Virus record (IMG/VR): IMGVR_UViG_3300014913_000007
Span: 62,001-126,000 of that record
Direction: 5' to 3' (one strand)
DNA from: a virus
DNA length: 64,000 nt
The notes under the pieces were generated by a model, which was not told the DNA's origin, searched no databases, and worked only from the letters and a program-made list of their open reading frames with translations. The stretch's first letter is position 1. Every line of letters starts with the position of its first letter. The translations under genes were made by a program, and so were the position numbers. This document shows positions 8,164-15,560 of the stretch, in pieces.

Positions 8164-9900
8164 TTATGTAGCTACTGTCCACCCTTTTCCAGTTGCTATA
8201 GCTATCTGTGTAGGTGTAAGCGAAGCTGTTCCTGGATTGGTGGCCACATTAATAGTCATTCCAGATACAGTTGCTAACCCATTGAAAATGTTCTCTATTT
8301 CAGCCGTCGGTAAACTACATCCTTCATAGGAAATATCATAAGCTGTCCCACTTAAGGTTCCTACTTCCAGACTATCGCAAGCCATAAACATACCTGTAAA
8401 GTTAGTCACATGTGAAACATCAAAAGATGGAATTGAAACTAAATCAGAACAGTTCCTAAAAAACTCAATCATATTAGTAGTCATGCTAGAAATATCGAAA
8501 TGTGGAATAGTAGTTAATGATTGACATCCTGAGAAAAATTGCTGCATATCAGTTACGTTCGAGGTATCATAATGTGGTACTGTTGTAAGAGATCTACAGC
8601 TATAAAACATCTGACTCATATTCGTAATGTGAGACGTATTAAAATTAGGTAGCTCCTGTAAATTCTGACAATTATAAAAAAGTCTAAATAAACTAGTAGC
8701 ACTAGAAATGTCTAACTGATGCACTCCAGTTATTGAAGTACATTGCCAAAAGGTTTCTCTATAATCTGTTACACTAGAGGAATCAAATTCAGGTACACTT
8801 TTTAATTCTCTACAGTTCAAAAAGGTTCTATATAAGCTGGTTAGGTTTGAAGTATCCGTTGGAAAATCAACAGTCTCTAAGTCCATACAGCCATAAAAAG
8901 TGCCTTCCATATTTGTTAGGTTACTGGCTGTACCTGTCAGAGTGATTTCCGTTAGTTTGCTACAATTCTGGAACGTTCCCCCTAATGAATTCGAGTTAGA
9001 AATGTCTAAAGTTGGTACATCTACTAAATTAACACATTGTGTAAACATTTGTAATAAAGTATATGCATTAGATGTATCTAAAGCAGATACTGTAGTCAAA
9101 GAATCACAACTAGTAAACATACCTTTAAAATCAAGGACACTAGAAGTATCAAACTGTGGAATAGTTGTTAAACTATTACAGTTTTCAAACGTCTCATACA
9201 TACTAGTTACTTTAGAAGTATCGAAAAGAGGTACTGACTCTAATGAACTACAGTTACGAAACATGTGCCTCATATCTAATACATTAGACGTATTAAATAA
9301 GGGTATCTCTTGTAGGTTTGAATTATTATAGAACATAGCTTGCATAGTGGTAGCTTTAGAAGTGTCTAATAATGGGACTTCAAGTAGATCACATCGGTTA
9401 AACATGCTCTGCATTGTGGTTACATTTGAAGTATCTAACAGTGGGATATAATTTAGATTTCCGCATTGTCTAAACATTTCTACAGCGTTGGTGACCGTTG
9501 AAAAATCCCCCGACAACGCACTTTGGGCTATTGTAAGGTTGGAACATTCCTGGAAAGATTGGTCGCAGTTTATCATCCCAATTTTCCCGAAATTTGTTAT
9601 CTCTTGCAATTTATCCCTATTTGAATTCTGATAAGTATCAATTCTTGTAGCTAGTCCTTCCATTTTTATAGTGTAATTTCCAGGAGTTGTATAGATGTGT
9701 GTTGCCTCAGCCTCGTCCCAAGCCGTTATATGATTTCTCTCACTTCCATCTCCCCAATCTACTATGAAGTCATAAGTTCCTGCTGAAACTATAGGTAATG
9801 TAAAAGATTCCAAGGGGGTAGTTGTTTTCCAGACTGAAATAAAAGAGACATCTACTCCACCTTGAGCTAGTATTCCATGAGTTAAGATCCTGAAAGCCAT
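8164..9900 (-). CDS. BspA-type leucine-rich repeat (DUF285) protein with PKD-like domain
   Basis: 578 residues. Residues of about 35-95 look like a PKD/immunoglobulin-like domain (DFIVDWGDGSERNHI, YTTPGNYTIKM). From about 110 to 510 there are roughly 17 repeats of about 23 residues with the pattern MF..C..L..VP..DTSNVT, the BspA leucine-rich repeat found in surface and phage proteins. The C-terminus (AEIENIFNGL and ending GKGWTVAT) is the usual capping piece of this group. No signal peptide, which suits a virion protein. It probably mediates adhesion; the target is unknown. Confidence 0.85.
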   Translation of the reverse strand: MAFRILTHGILAQGGVDVSFISVWKTTTPLESFTLPIVSAGTYDFIVDWGDGSERNHITAWDEAEATHIYTTPGNYTIKMEGLATRIDTYQNSNRDKLQEITNFGKIGMINCDQSFQECSNLTIAQSALSGDFSTVTNAVEMFRQCGNLNYIPLLDTSNVTTMQSMFNRCDLLEVPLLDTSKATTMQAMFYNNSNLQEIPLFNTSNVLDMRHMFRNCSSLESVPLFDTSKVTSMYETFENCNSLTTIPQFDTSSVLDFKGMFTSCDSLTTVSALDTSNAYTLLQMFTQCVNLVDVPTLDISNSNSLGGTFQNCSKLTEITLTGTASNLTNMEGTFYGCMDLETVDFPTDTSNLTSLYRTFLNCRELKSVPEFDSSSVTDYRETFWQCTSITGVHQLDISSATSLFRLFYNCQNLQELPNFNTSHITNMSQMFYSCRSLTTVPHYDTSNVTDMQQFFSGCQSLTTIPHFDISSMTTNMIEFFRNCSDLVSIPSFDVSHVTNFTGMFMACDSLEVGTLSGTAYDISYEGCSLPTAEIENIFNGLATVSGMTINVATNPGTASLTPTQIAIATGKGWTVAT

Positions 9901-9947
9901 GTTAATATTTTTTCCTAATATCTACTGTTATATTCCTATAGGAGAAT

Positions 9948-9976
9948 ATAGTACATTAGGAAGAACTCTGGTACAA
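9948..9976 (-). promoter_or_regulatory. Promoter for the leucine-rich repeat gene
   Basis: Minus strand TTGTAC (9976-9971), 17-base spacer, TACTAT (9953-9948), about 40 bases of leader and AGGA before ATG 9900. It contains the TGTACTAT core seen at other promoters of this genome. Confidence 0.5.
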
Positions 9977-9980
9977 ACTA

Positions 9981-10017
9981 TGGGACATTTCTCGAAAATT
10001 CCTCCCAAAATTTTTTA
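9981..10017. repeat. Intergenic repeat element, copy 2
   Basis: Matches 7308-7344 over nearly its whole length: TGGGACATTT at one end and CCAAAATTTTTTA at the other. It lies between the release-factor-like gene and the leucine-rich repeat gene, directly upstream of the latter's promoter. Confidence 0.7.
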
Positions 10018-10030
10018 GGGAATATCCAGG

Positions 10031-10408
10031 CTACTGACTTTCTTTGTTAACCCATTTCCCTTTTACATCTCTAACCTCAGTCTTAATGTTCTTAGGATTC
10101 ATTTGTTCTTCTACTATCTCTTCTATAGATGGCTTACCCATAAGCTCTGCTGATTTTATCTTTAACCACATCTTAAAGGTATCTGTATCTAGCATACGTT
10201 TGAAGGCACTTTTTTTATTAAGTAACTGACTCTTAGAATCCCTTGCCTCACCCCTAGCTCCTGAAGCATGGTGAATTACTCTAGCTCCTGAGTCTGTCTT
10301 ATTCTGATGCTGTCCACCAGGTCCTCCAGATCTAAAGGTCTGAACTTCACAGTCCTTAATTGAAACTGAAAATAATAACTCTTTCTTTTTATTAGGTTTA
10401 TTCTTCAT
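10031..10408 (-). CDS. GGQ-domain peptide release factor-like protein (ArfB/PrfH type)
   Basis: 125 residues with the catalytic loop RSGGPGGQHQNKTDSGARV, the GGQ motif that hydrolyses peptidyl-tRNA in the ribosome. The length fits a single RF-1 domain like ArfB/PrfH, without stop-codon recognition domains. The C-terminal tail is only moderately basic. It begins two bases after the stop of the reductase gene and is probably translated from the same message. It likely rescues stalled ribosomes or acts on damaged ones; which one cannot be told. Confidence 0.8.
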   Translation of the reverse strand: MKNKPNKKKELLFSVSIKDCEVQTFRSGGPGGQHQNKTDSGARVIHHASGARGEARDSKSQLLNKKSAFKRMLDTDTFKMWLKIKSAELMGKPSIEEIVEEQMNPKNIKTEVRDVKGKWVNKESQ

Positions 10409-10410
10409 AA

Positions 10411-13026
10411 TTAATCACACTTACTATCTACTTGTCCTGTATCTAAATTTATAATCTTAACACATCCATCTTCCATACGTACTTCTATATTGTCTCCGTA
10501 CTTCTGCTTGTATTGTTCCTGTAAGTCCTCAATCTTTATATACTTTTTAAGTATTCTAGATAATCCAGAACCAAACTCAGTAATATTCTTTGAGGATTTT
10601 TTAAGCTGTTCACATACATATTCTAAAGGAGCACCATGTCTTAGTGACATTGATATCAGCCTAGTAGAAGCTTCGTAGTCTTTATTATCAAAATACTCTA
10701 TTATATCTATCTCCCTAAACTCTAGAGCCTCCTCATCCAGGAAGCATAAAAAGTATTTGCCCTTGTTTCTTCTCTCTACATAGCCTGAAAAATGTTTGTT
10801 AGGAATTTTATTATGATGTTCCCCAAAGAACACTTCATATACGGATCCATTGAGTAAACCTACCATAACTACGTAATCTTTACCCTTAATCTTTGTAAAA
10901 TGTACTTCACAGGGCAGTTTCTTAGGTCTTTTAGGTGCTTCAGCTCTTTCTATGCTCTTAAGTTCTTCTCTCTTCTCTACTGTATCTGTAACTAATACAC
11001 CAGATCTACATCCATCTCTATAAATTGTTACACCTTTCAGCCCCTTCTCCCAGGCATACATATACAGCTTCTTCACAGTCTCTACATTAGTTTCGGCTGG
11101 TAAGTTAATAGTTGAACTTAAGCTGTGATCTACATACTCTGTAAGCACTGCCTGGAAGTCTATTCTCTTCTTCCAATCTAGTTTATCAGATGTTATGAAG
11201 TAATCTGGTAGTAGTTTGTTTAATTCTACATCATTTTTTATATTCTTAGGTAGTTCTTTACCTACGGAATTGAAGTATCTCTCTATGTTCTTTTCAAATA
11301 CTGGAAAATCTGTGTATTTATCTCCACTTTGATCCACAAAGTCCACTCTAGCACCTGGCTCATTGTTATTAATCTTCCTTCTTCTAGTGTACATGTGTCT
11401 AAAAGTAGGCTCTATACCTGAGGAACACTCACCTAACATGGAAATTGTACCTGTAGGTGCATTGGTAAGGATAGAAATATTCCTCCTACCATATCTCTTC
11501 ATCTTCTCTAGTAAATCCTCTGGGAAGGTGTTAAAGAATTCACAATCCTTCTCTACCTCCCAGTCCCAAACTTTAAAAGATCCGTACATCTTAGCTAACT
11601 CTACTGACTCATCATATGCACAGTCTCTGTAACACTTCTTAATATTCTTTGCTAATTCAATTGACTTCTTGCTTCCGTACTTTATACACAGCTGTGAAAA
11701 CATATCTCCCCAACCGTGGTCTCCTAATCCTATTCGTCTACCTTCTTCTCCCTTTTTTAATACGTTGTTCCATAGATCTATTTCGAGTTGGTATTCTACT
11801 TTCTTGTCTTCATCTGCTTCTTTCTGTTCTTTCATAAGTTTGTCTAATATTCTCTGTATTTGTAAGTTTTCTGCACGTACCAGTGCTTCTCCCATTGCTA
11901 CTGTAATTCTTATAGCTTTTTCAAATTTATCGAAGTTAAATGAAGCTTCTTTAGTAAAGGGTTTATCTACAAAGTTAAGTAGTCTTATACTTATTAACCT
12001 ACATGCATCATAAGCTGACAAGCTTATTTCACTACATGGATTCGTGCTAACTACCTCATATCCTTCATAAAAGTGTGCAGGGAGGGTCTTGGTAATAGTA
12101 TCTCTATTTAATATTCCAGGCTCTGCCATCTCCCAAGCTGAGGTACATACAGTATCCCATAGCTCCTTAGCCCTTACCTTTTTAGAAAACGTAGGTTCAT
12201 TAGAATCTATTGGAAACCTCAACTCAAAATCAGTATCTTTCTTGACCGCAGTCATGAACTCGTCTGTTATCCATAAGGATATGTTGGCTCCAGTACAGTA
12301 TGTAAGGTCTTTCTTCATTGTTGCCCACTTCTCGGAATCTGGATGCTTTATGTTTAATGTGAGCATAGTTGCTGCCCTTCGTCCTCCTTGTCCAACATCC
12401 CTTCCAGTATTACTAAAGTGATTTGACCAACCTATGGCTCCAGTGGAGGTTCTAGCAGCGTTGTTCACTTCAGCACCTGAAGGTCTAAGGGTGGATAGGT
12501 CTACACCTGTTCCTCCTCTACGCTTGAAAATGTGTGCCATATTCTCACTAGTTCTCATTATTCCTGCCATAGTGTCAGATGGAGCTGGAACCACAAAGCA
12601 ATTAGATAAGCTCTGTAGTTTATTAAGATCCCCAGCTGCTGCTAGTACTGAACCTTGTGGACACACTTCTTCGAAATCATTGCAAGCATCAAAAAAGATT
12701 TCAAACCAGGTGTAAGTCTTATCTGATCTACTGGGATCATACTCCTCTTTGAACACTCTTTTTAACCATTCCTCAGGAGGACAGTTTAATTCTGCAGTAG
12801 GTTGACCTGCTTCATCAAAGAAAGCACCTATAGTTTTATCCTCAGGCATTGCATCTGCTAGCACTCTCATCACCCTTATTATTGTCTCTGCCGGTGATAG
12901 TTCCAATAGGTTACCATCCTTATCTCTCAACGCATATTTATTTAAGTAAGTTGTTGCTGCGAGTTCGTTACCGTTAAAGAACTTTATTGCATTTTTTAAA
13001 GCTATCTGTTCATTGGACTTAGACAT
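10411..13026 (-). CDS. Class II (B12-dependent) ribonucleotide reductase
   Basis: 871 residues. Key blocks in order: LSNCFVVP (first redox Cys, about 142), RRGGTGVDLSTLRP, GWSNHFSNTGRDVGQGGRRAA, EPGILNRDT, NPCSEI (radical-site Asn-Cys-Glu, about 330) and TNAPTGTISML near 525. The architecture matches the single-chain adenosylcobalamin-dependent NrdJ type, which makes deoxynucleotides without oxygen or a separate radical subunit. The last 20 residues keep two Cys but no zinc ribbon. The leader is about 140 bases from the promoter at 13173-13201. Confidence 0.88.
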   Translation of the reverse strand: MSKSNEQIALKNAIKFFNGNELAATTYLNKYALRDKDGNLLELSPAETIIRVMRVLADAMPEDKTIGAFFDEAGQPTAELNCPPEEWLKRVFKEEYDPSRSDKTYTWFEIFFDACNDFEEVCPQGSVLAAAGDLNKLQSLSNCFVVPAPSDTMAGIMRTSENMAHIFKRRGGTGVDLSTLRPSGAEVNNAARTSTGAIGWSNHFSNTGRDVGQGGRRAATMLTLNIKHPDSEKWATMKKDLTYCTGANISLWITDEFMTAVKKDTDFELRFPIDSNEPTFSKKVRAKELWDTVCTSAWEMAEPGILNRDTITKTLPAHFYEGYEVVSTNPCSEISLSAYDACRLISIRLLNFVDKPFTKEASFNFDKFEKAIRITVAMGEALVRAENLQIQRILDKLMKEQKEADEDKKVEYQLEIDLWNNVLKKGEEGRRIGLGDHGWGDMFSQLCIKYGSKKSIELAKNIKKCYRDCAYDESVELAKMYGSFKVWDWEVEKDCEFFNTFPEDLLEKMKRYGRRNISILTNAPTGTISMLGECSSGIEPTFRHMYTRRRKINNNEPGARVDFVDQSGDKYTDFPVFEKNIERYFNSVGKELPKNIKNDVELNKLLPDYFITSDKLDWKKRIDFQAVLTEYVDHSLSSTINLPAETNVETVKKLYMYAWEKGLKGVTIYRDGCRSGVLVTDTVEKREELKSIERAEAPKRPKKLPCEVHFTKIKGKDYVVMVGLLNGSVYEVFFGEHHNKIPNKHFSGYVERRNKGKYFLCFLDEEALEFREIDIIEYFDNKDYEASTRLISMSLRHGAPLEYVCEQLKKSSKNITEFGSGLSRILKKYIKIEDLQEQYKQKYGDNIEVRMEDGCVKIINLDTGQVDSKCD

Positions 13027-13172
13027 TTAAAAACTATTCCTTAGGTTAGTACTATTAAATTTTAAAATGATTAGCAATATGGATATGGTGGAGTCTGATT
13101 GAAGTATATATATGTGATTTTTCCTTTCCTGCAACTTTGAATCTCCTGCCCTTTATTAACTGCCTACAATAG

Positions 13173-13201
13173 ACTATAGTATACTCTTAAAAAGATGTCT
13201 A
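13173..13201 (-). promoter_or_regulatory. Promoter of the ribonucleotide reductase operon
   Basis: Minus strand TAGACA (13201-13196), 17-base spacer, TATAGT (13178-13173). The predicted leader (about 13166 to 13027) holds no clear hairpin or known riboswitch; an AAGGAA lies upstream of ATG 13026. Confidence 0.6.
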
Positions 13202-13256
13202 GTGTACCACAGTAAATAATAAGGAAGATTTTTTATGTTAGGGATAATACTAAAGT

Positions 13257-13288
13257 AAAAAAAAACGCCATTGATACAAACAATGACG
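13257..13288 (-). terminator. Rho-independent terminator of 13326-13622
   Basis: On the minus strand, CGTCATTG pairs with CAATGGCG around a seven-base loop and is followed by nine Ts. Confidence 0.85.
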
Positions 13289-13325
13289 TAATTATACTAC
13301 TTATAAGTTTTAATACCTATATCTG

Positions 13326-13622
13326 TTACTTTTCGTATATGTGATAGCCTCTTACTTTATATCTACCCTTCTCTACAATAACTGAATCTAAGTAAGTCAA
13401 AGAAGCTGGTTCTCCAGCAGCAAAGTCTTCATCATCCCTGATTACTCTGAATTCTTTAGTAACGTCCTGGTTTGAAGTGTCTACTTCTGCCCATACGAAA
13501 AATCCAAAACTTCCTCCAGCCCCAGTTTCCTCTGCTTCTACTTTTAGTAGAGTAGCTCCACTAGGTACTACCATTTCAGTATCTGCATCATAGTCTAGAT
13601 AATATTTCCTAACTGTTTTCAT
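13326..13622 (-). CDS. Small phage protein, DUF7352-like
   Basis: 98 residues, beta-rich. The order VRKYYLDY, VVPSGATLLKVEAEE, FFVWAEVDTS and EFRVI resembles a small phage domain (P.GA..L.V, then lW..VD) that I know as DUF7352; the assignment is from memory. AGGAG lies upstream of the ATG. It has its own terminator and is divergent from tRNA island 1, so it is probably monocistronic. Function unknown. Confidence 0.6.
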   Translation of the reverse strand: MKTVRKYYLDYDADTEMVVPSGATLLKVEAEETGAGGSFGFFVWAEVDTSNQDVTKEFRVIRDDEDFAAGEPASLTYLDSVIVEKGRYKVRGYHIYEK

Positions 13623-13688
13623 AATAAACTCCTAAAATTGTTAAATATATACTTAATATAGTATATATTAAAAAAATTAAAAAAGTTC

Positions 13689-13717
13689 TTGACTTTAATA
13701 TTTCAATGTACTATAGT
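13689..13717 (+). promoter_or_regulatory. Promoter of tRNA island 1
   Basis: TTGACT at 13689-13694, 17-base spacer ending TGTAC, TATAGT at 13712-13717. The same TGTACTATAGT core precedes islands 2 and 3, and a near copy precedes island 4. Confidence 0.75.
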
Positions 13718-13723
13718 AAATAT

Positions 13724-13950
13724 GTTGCAGGTAATAAATATAGGGATACTCCTATAATTAGCCTGCTTTTTTTATGAGTTAATATGATGGAAAAGAAACT
13801 TCAAATACATACAAATATCAATTCTAATATTATGGTGCCGTTCATGGTACCCATGTTTATTGCCCCTGCGGGGCAAGTACAACCAGTGCCATTTTGGTGC
13901 TAATAAATTATTAATCAAACAATTTAGTTCGGGTAGAAGAAAGCAAATTT
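13724..13950 (+). ncRNA. Hairpin-rich leader of tRNA island 1
   Basis: About 225 transcribed bases with no open reading frame of note. It contains a perfect stem, TTGCCCC with GGGGCAA around TGC (about 13859-13875), flanked by GGTGCC/GGTACC-type partners. Its last part (CAAACAATTTAGTT, then GGGTAGAAG) resembles the leader of island 4 at 30445-30470. It may be a processed 5' piece or a regulatory leader. Confidence 0.45.
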
Positions 13951-14025
13951 GGCGGGAAGGACGTTGGCTTCCAGTAGTGTCTCATAAGCATTATTACGCT
14001 GGTTCAATTCCAGCTTCCGCAACCA
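13951..14025 (+). tRNA. tRNA with CAU anticodon (Met, possibly initiator-like)
   Basis: Anticodon loop CTCATAA, T-stem GCTGG/CCAGC, CCA end encoded. The acceptor pairs well except position 1-72 (G with A), a mismatch typical of bacterial initiator tRNA; the anticodon stem lacks the three G-C pairs of initiators. An Ile CAU (lysidine) tRNA is the alternative. Confidence 0.65.
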
Positions 14026-14044
14026 TTTTATTAACTTAAATTCC

Positions 14045-14103
14045 TAGGATTACCATTTTCAGTGATTAGCTTGCAACACTTTGATCTTTAAGTGGTAGTC
14101 CTA
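14045..14103 (+). other. Long hairpin between tRNA-Met and tRNA-Phe
   Basis: Positions 14045-14058 pair with 14090-14103 over 14 base pairs (two wobbles), with an inner AGTG/CACT stem. It is not a tRNA: the enclosed region lacks D and T arms. It may be a processing signal or a separate small RNA. Confidence 0.55.
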
Positions 14104-14110
14104 CTTTTCT

Positions 14111-14185
14111 GCTCCGGTAGCTTAACTGGTAAGAGCGTTCGGTTGAAGCCCGAAAGATGGAGATCGACACCTCTCTGGAGCACCA
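14111..14185 (+). tRNA. tRNA-Phe (GAA)
   Basis: Acceptor GCTCCGG/CTGGAGC, anticodon loop TTGAAGC within stem TTCGG/CCGAA, CCA encoded. The T arm is irregular. Confidence 0.8.
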
Positions 14186-14186
14186 T

Positions 14187-14258
14187 ACACTTCTAGTCTT
14201 GGGACAAAGGAAGCCTCCAAAACTTCTAAGCAGAGTTCGAATCTTTGGGAGTGTGCCA
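14187..14258 (+). tRNA. tRNA-Trp (CCA)
   Basis: Acceptor ACACTTC/GGAGTGT, anticodon loop CTCCAAA, T-stem CAGAG/CTTTG with TTCGAAT loop, discriminator G and encoded CCA. The D arm is short and poorly paired and position 31-39 is mismatched, so it may be atypical. Confidence 0.75.
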
Positions 14259-14259
14259 T

Positions 14260-14333
14260 GCTAGATTAGTTTAATGGTAGAACAGGAGTTTTACATGCTC
14301 TTAGCGGTGGTTCGATTCCATCATCTAGTACCA
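14260..14333 (+). tRNA. tRNA-Val (UAC)
   Basis: Acceptor GCTAGAT/ATCTAGT, anticodon loop TTTACAT, T-stem GGTGG with loop TTCGATT, encoded CCA. Confidence 0.82.
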
Positions 14334-14348
14334 TATTTTTATTTTTAT

Positions 14349-14420
14349 TCCGGTGTAACTCAGTGGTAGAGTGGTCGTCTGTTAAACGACTTGTCTGTAG
14401 TTCGATCCTACACACCGGAG
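14349..14420 (+). tRNA. tRNA-Asn (GUU), copy 1
   Basis: Acceptor TCCGGTG/CACCGGA, anticodon loop CTGTTAA within GTCGT/ACGAC. CCA is not encoded. Confidence 0.9.
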
Positions 14421-14427
14421 CTTTTAT

Positions 14428-14503
14428 TGTATCTTAGCTTAATTGGCAAAGCGTGGAACTGTTAATTCCAAAGATTTAGGTTCGAACCCTAAAGATACAG
14501 CCA
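14428..14503 (+). tRNA. tRNA-Asn (GUU), copy 2
   Basis: Acceptor TGTATCT/AGATACA, anticodon loop CTGTTAA within TGGAA/TTCCA, encoded CCA. It differs from copy 1 throughout its stems, so it is not a recent duplicate. Confidence 0.9.
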
Positions 14504-14504
14504 T

Positions 14505-14582
14505 CTGGATGTAGCTCAGCCTGGTCAGAGTGCTCGTTTTGGATACGAGTTGTCGGGGATTCGAATTCCTCCATCCAGACCA
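14505..14582 (+). tRNA. tRNA-Pro (UGG), copy 1
   Basis: Acceptor CTGGATG/CATCCAG, anticodon loop TTTGGAT within CTCGT/ACGAG, encoded CCA. Confidence 0.9.
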
Positions 14583-14592
14583 TTTTTTTTAC

Positions 14593-14668
14593 CTGGCATT
14601 GGTGTTTAACAGTAGCATGGTGGCTTTGGGAGCCAGCGGAGAAAGTGCAAATCTTTCATGCCAGACCA
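14593..14668 (+). tRNA. tRNA-Pro (UGG), copy 2
   Basis: Acceptor CTGGCAT/ATGCCAG, anticodon loop TTTGGGA, encoded CCA. The T loop is TGCAAAT rather than TTCAAAT and pair 27-43 is mismatched, so it may be decaying or specialised. Confidence 0.75.
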
Positions 14669-14688
14669 CTTTTTTAGAACAGTCATTC

Positions 14689-14717
14689 TTTACATTAAAA
14701 GCTATATAATATATACT
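14689..14717 (+). promoter_or_regulatory. Promoter for the HNH gene within island 1
   Basis: TTTACA at 14689-14694, 17-base spacer, TATACT at 14712-14717, with ATG at 14725. The transcript should be leaderless. Confidence 0.65.
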
Positions 14718-14724
14718 ATACTTA

Positions 14725-15174
14725 ATGGATACCAAGTACTGTGATAAATGTAAGAACGACCTGCCAGTTGATACTTTCCAAAGACGTGGGAAAAACGGAT
14801 TACAGCCTTGGTGTAAGAACTGTCAAAAAGAGTATGATAGACAACGTTACATAGATAATAAAGAATACATCTGTAAGCAAAATAAAGACGGTAGAGAGCG
14901 TAGAAGAGAAAGAAGTAGAAACGAAGTAACAAGCTATCTATTAGAGCATCCTTGTGTTGATTGCGGTGAGAAAGATATAATAGTACTCAGCTTTGATCAT
15001 GTTAGAGGAGAAAAGGAATTTAACATATCAGATGCGATTAAGGATGGTATGAAGTGGGAGAGGATAGCGAAAGAAATAAAGAAGTGTAAAGTTAGATGCT
15101 TCAACTGTCACATGAGAAAGACTGCAAAACAGCAGGGCTGGTTCAAATACAACAAATCAAATAAGAAAAAATAA
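14725..15174 (+). CDS. HNH endonuclease inserted in tRNA island 1
   Basis: 149 residues. An N-terminal zinc ribbon (CDKC, then CKNCQ) is followed by a charged helix and the HNH core: CVDCG at about 73, LSFDHVRG at about 88 and CFNCHM at about 127. The family cuts DNA and often spreads as a homing element. It separates tRNA-Pro from tRNA-Ala, has its own promoter and no ribosome site. Its Lys-rich end overlaps a repeat that recurs after the structured RNA at 15561-15730. Confidence 0.85.
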   Translation: MDTKYCDKCKNDLPVDTFQRRGKNGLQPWCKNCQKEYDRQRYIDNKEYICKQNKDGRERRRERSRNEVTSYLLEHPCVDCGEKDIIVLSFDHVRGEKEFNISDAIKDGMKWERIAKEIKKCKVRCFNCHMRKTAKQQGWFKYNKSNKKK

Positions 15175-15189
15175 CAAACAAAATTTAGG
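15163..15189. repeat. Direct repeat, left copy
   Basis: An A-rich stretch around the HNH stop followed by CAAAATTTAGG. A near-identical copy (two one-base gaps) lies at 15749-15776. The pair brackets tRNA-Ala, tRNA-Gln, tRNA-Ile and the structured RNA. Confidence 0.75.
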
Positions 15190-15261
15190 GGATATAGTTT
15201 AAATGGGAAACGCCAGCCTTGCAAGCTGAGGTTCTGGGTTCGATTCCCAGTTTCTCCACCA
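15188..15261 (+). tRNA. tRNA-Ala (UGC)
   Basis: Anticodon loop CTTGCAA, T-stem CTGGG/CCCAG, encoded CCA. One acceptor mismatch and one at 27-43. Confidence 0.85.
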
Positions 15262-15269
15262 ATTTTTAA

Positions 15270-15344
15270 CCGGGGTTAGTGAAGCGGTTATCACCTCAGA
15301 CTTTGAATCTGAGATCGAGAGTTCGAATCTCTCACCCCGATCCA
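15270..15344 (+). tRNA. tRNA-Gln (UUG)
   Basis: Anticodon loop CTTTGAA within TCAGA/TCTGA, T-stem GAGAG/CTCTC, encoded CCA. The first acceptor pair is open (C with A), in line with the weak first pair of Gln tRNAs. Confidence 0.85.
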
Positions 15345-15402
15345 CTTTGGCCGATCCTGTACACCACTTATAAACTGACATATGTGACGGTAATCGCTAT
15401 TC

Positions 15403-15437
15403 ATTTGGCGATCTTTTGGCCGATCTTTTGGCCGATC
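15403..15437. repeat. Short tandem repeat (12-base unit)
   Basis: Three successive units ending GATC (TTTTGGCCGATC type, the first one base shorter), with a related TTTGGCCGATC at 15347. It lies between tRNA-Gln and tRNA-Ile. Confidence 0.8.
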
Positions 15438-15442
15438 TTTAC

Positions 15443-15518
15443 GGGGGAGTAACTCAGGGGTAAGAGTGCCAGTCTGATATACTGGTGGTCGAAGGTTCAA
15501 CTCCTTCCTCCCCTACCA
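15443..15518 (+). tRNA. tRNA-Ile (GAU)
   Basis: Acceptor GGGGGAG/CTCCCCT, anticodon loop CTGATAT within CCAGT/ACTGG, T-stem GAAGG/CCTTC, encoded CCA. Confidence 0.92.
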
Positions 15519-15525
15519 TTTTCAA

Positions 15526-15554
15526 TTGACTTACATTTATATGTAGGTTATACT
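15526..15554 (+). promoter_or_regulatory. Promoter of the structured RNA
   Basis: TTGACT at 15526-15531, 17-base spacer, TATACT at 15549-15554. The expected start is at GG 15561-15562, exactly where the terminal helix begins. Confidence 0.75.
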
Positions 15555-15560
15555 TAACTA

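Noticed and set aside
13027-13166. Cobalamin riboswitch before the B12-dependent reductase
   Set aside because: A GGCAGGAGAT stretch recalls part of the B12 box, but GCCACTG and the paired arms are missing.
14041-14110. A degenerate tRNA-Cys (TTGCAAC loop)
   Set aside because: It folds as one 14-bp hairpin with no D or T arm; a good tRNA-Cys lies at 23824.
14702-14932. Minus-strand hydrophobic frame opposite the HNH gene
   Set aside because: It lies antisense to a gene with clear HNH motifs and has no ribosome site.
15403-15437. CRISPR array or iterons
   Set aside because: Only three contiguous 12-base units without spacers.
15199-15500. Protein genes on the minus strand within the tRNA region
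   Set aside because: They are antisense to tRNA genes (also 23727-23987 and 28463-28657), a common false frame.
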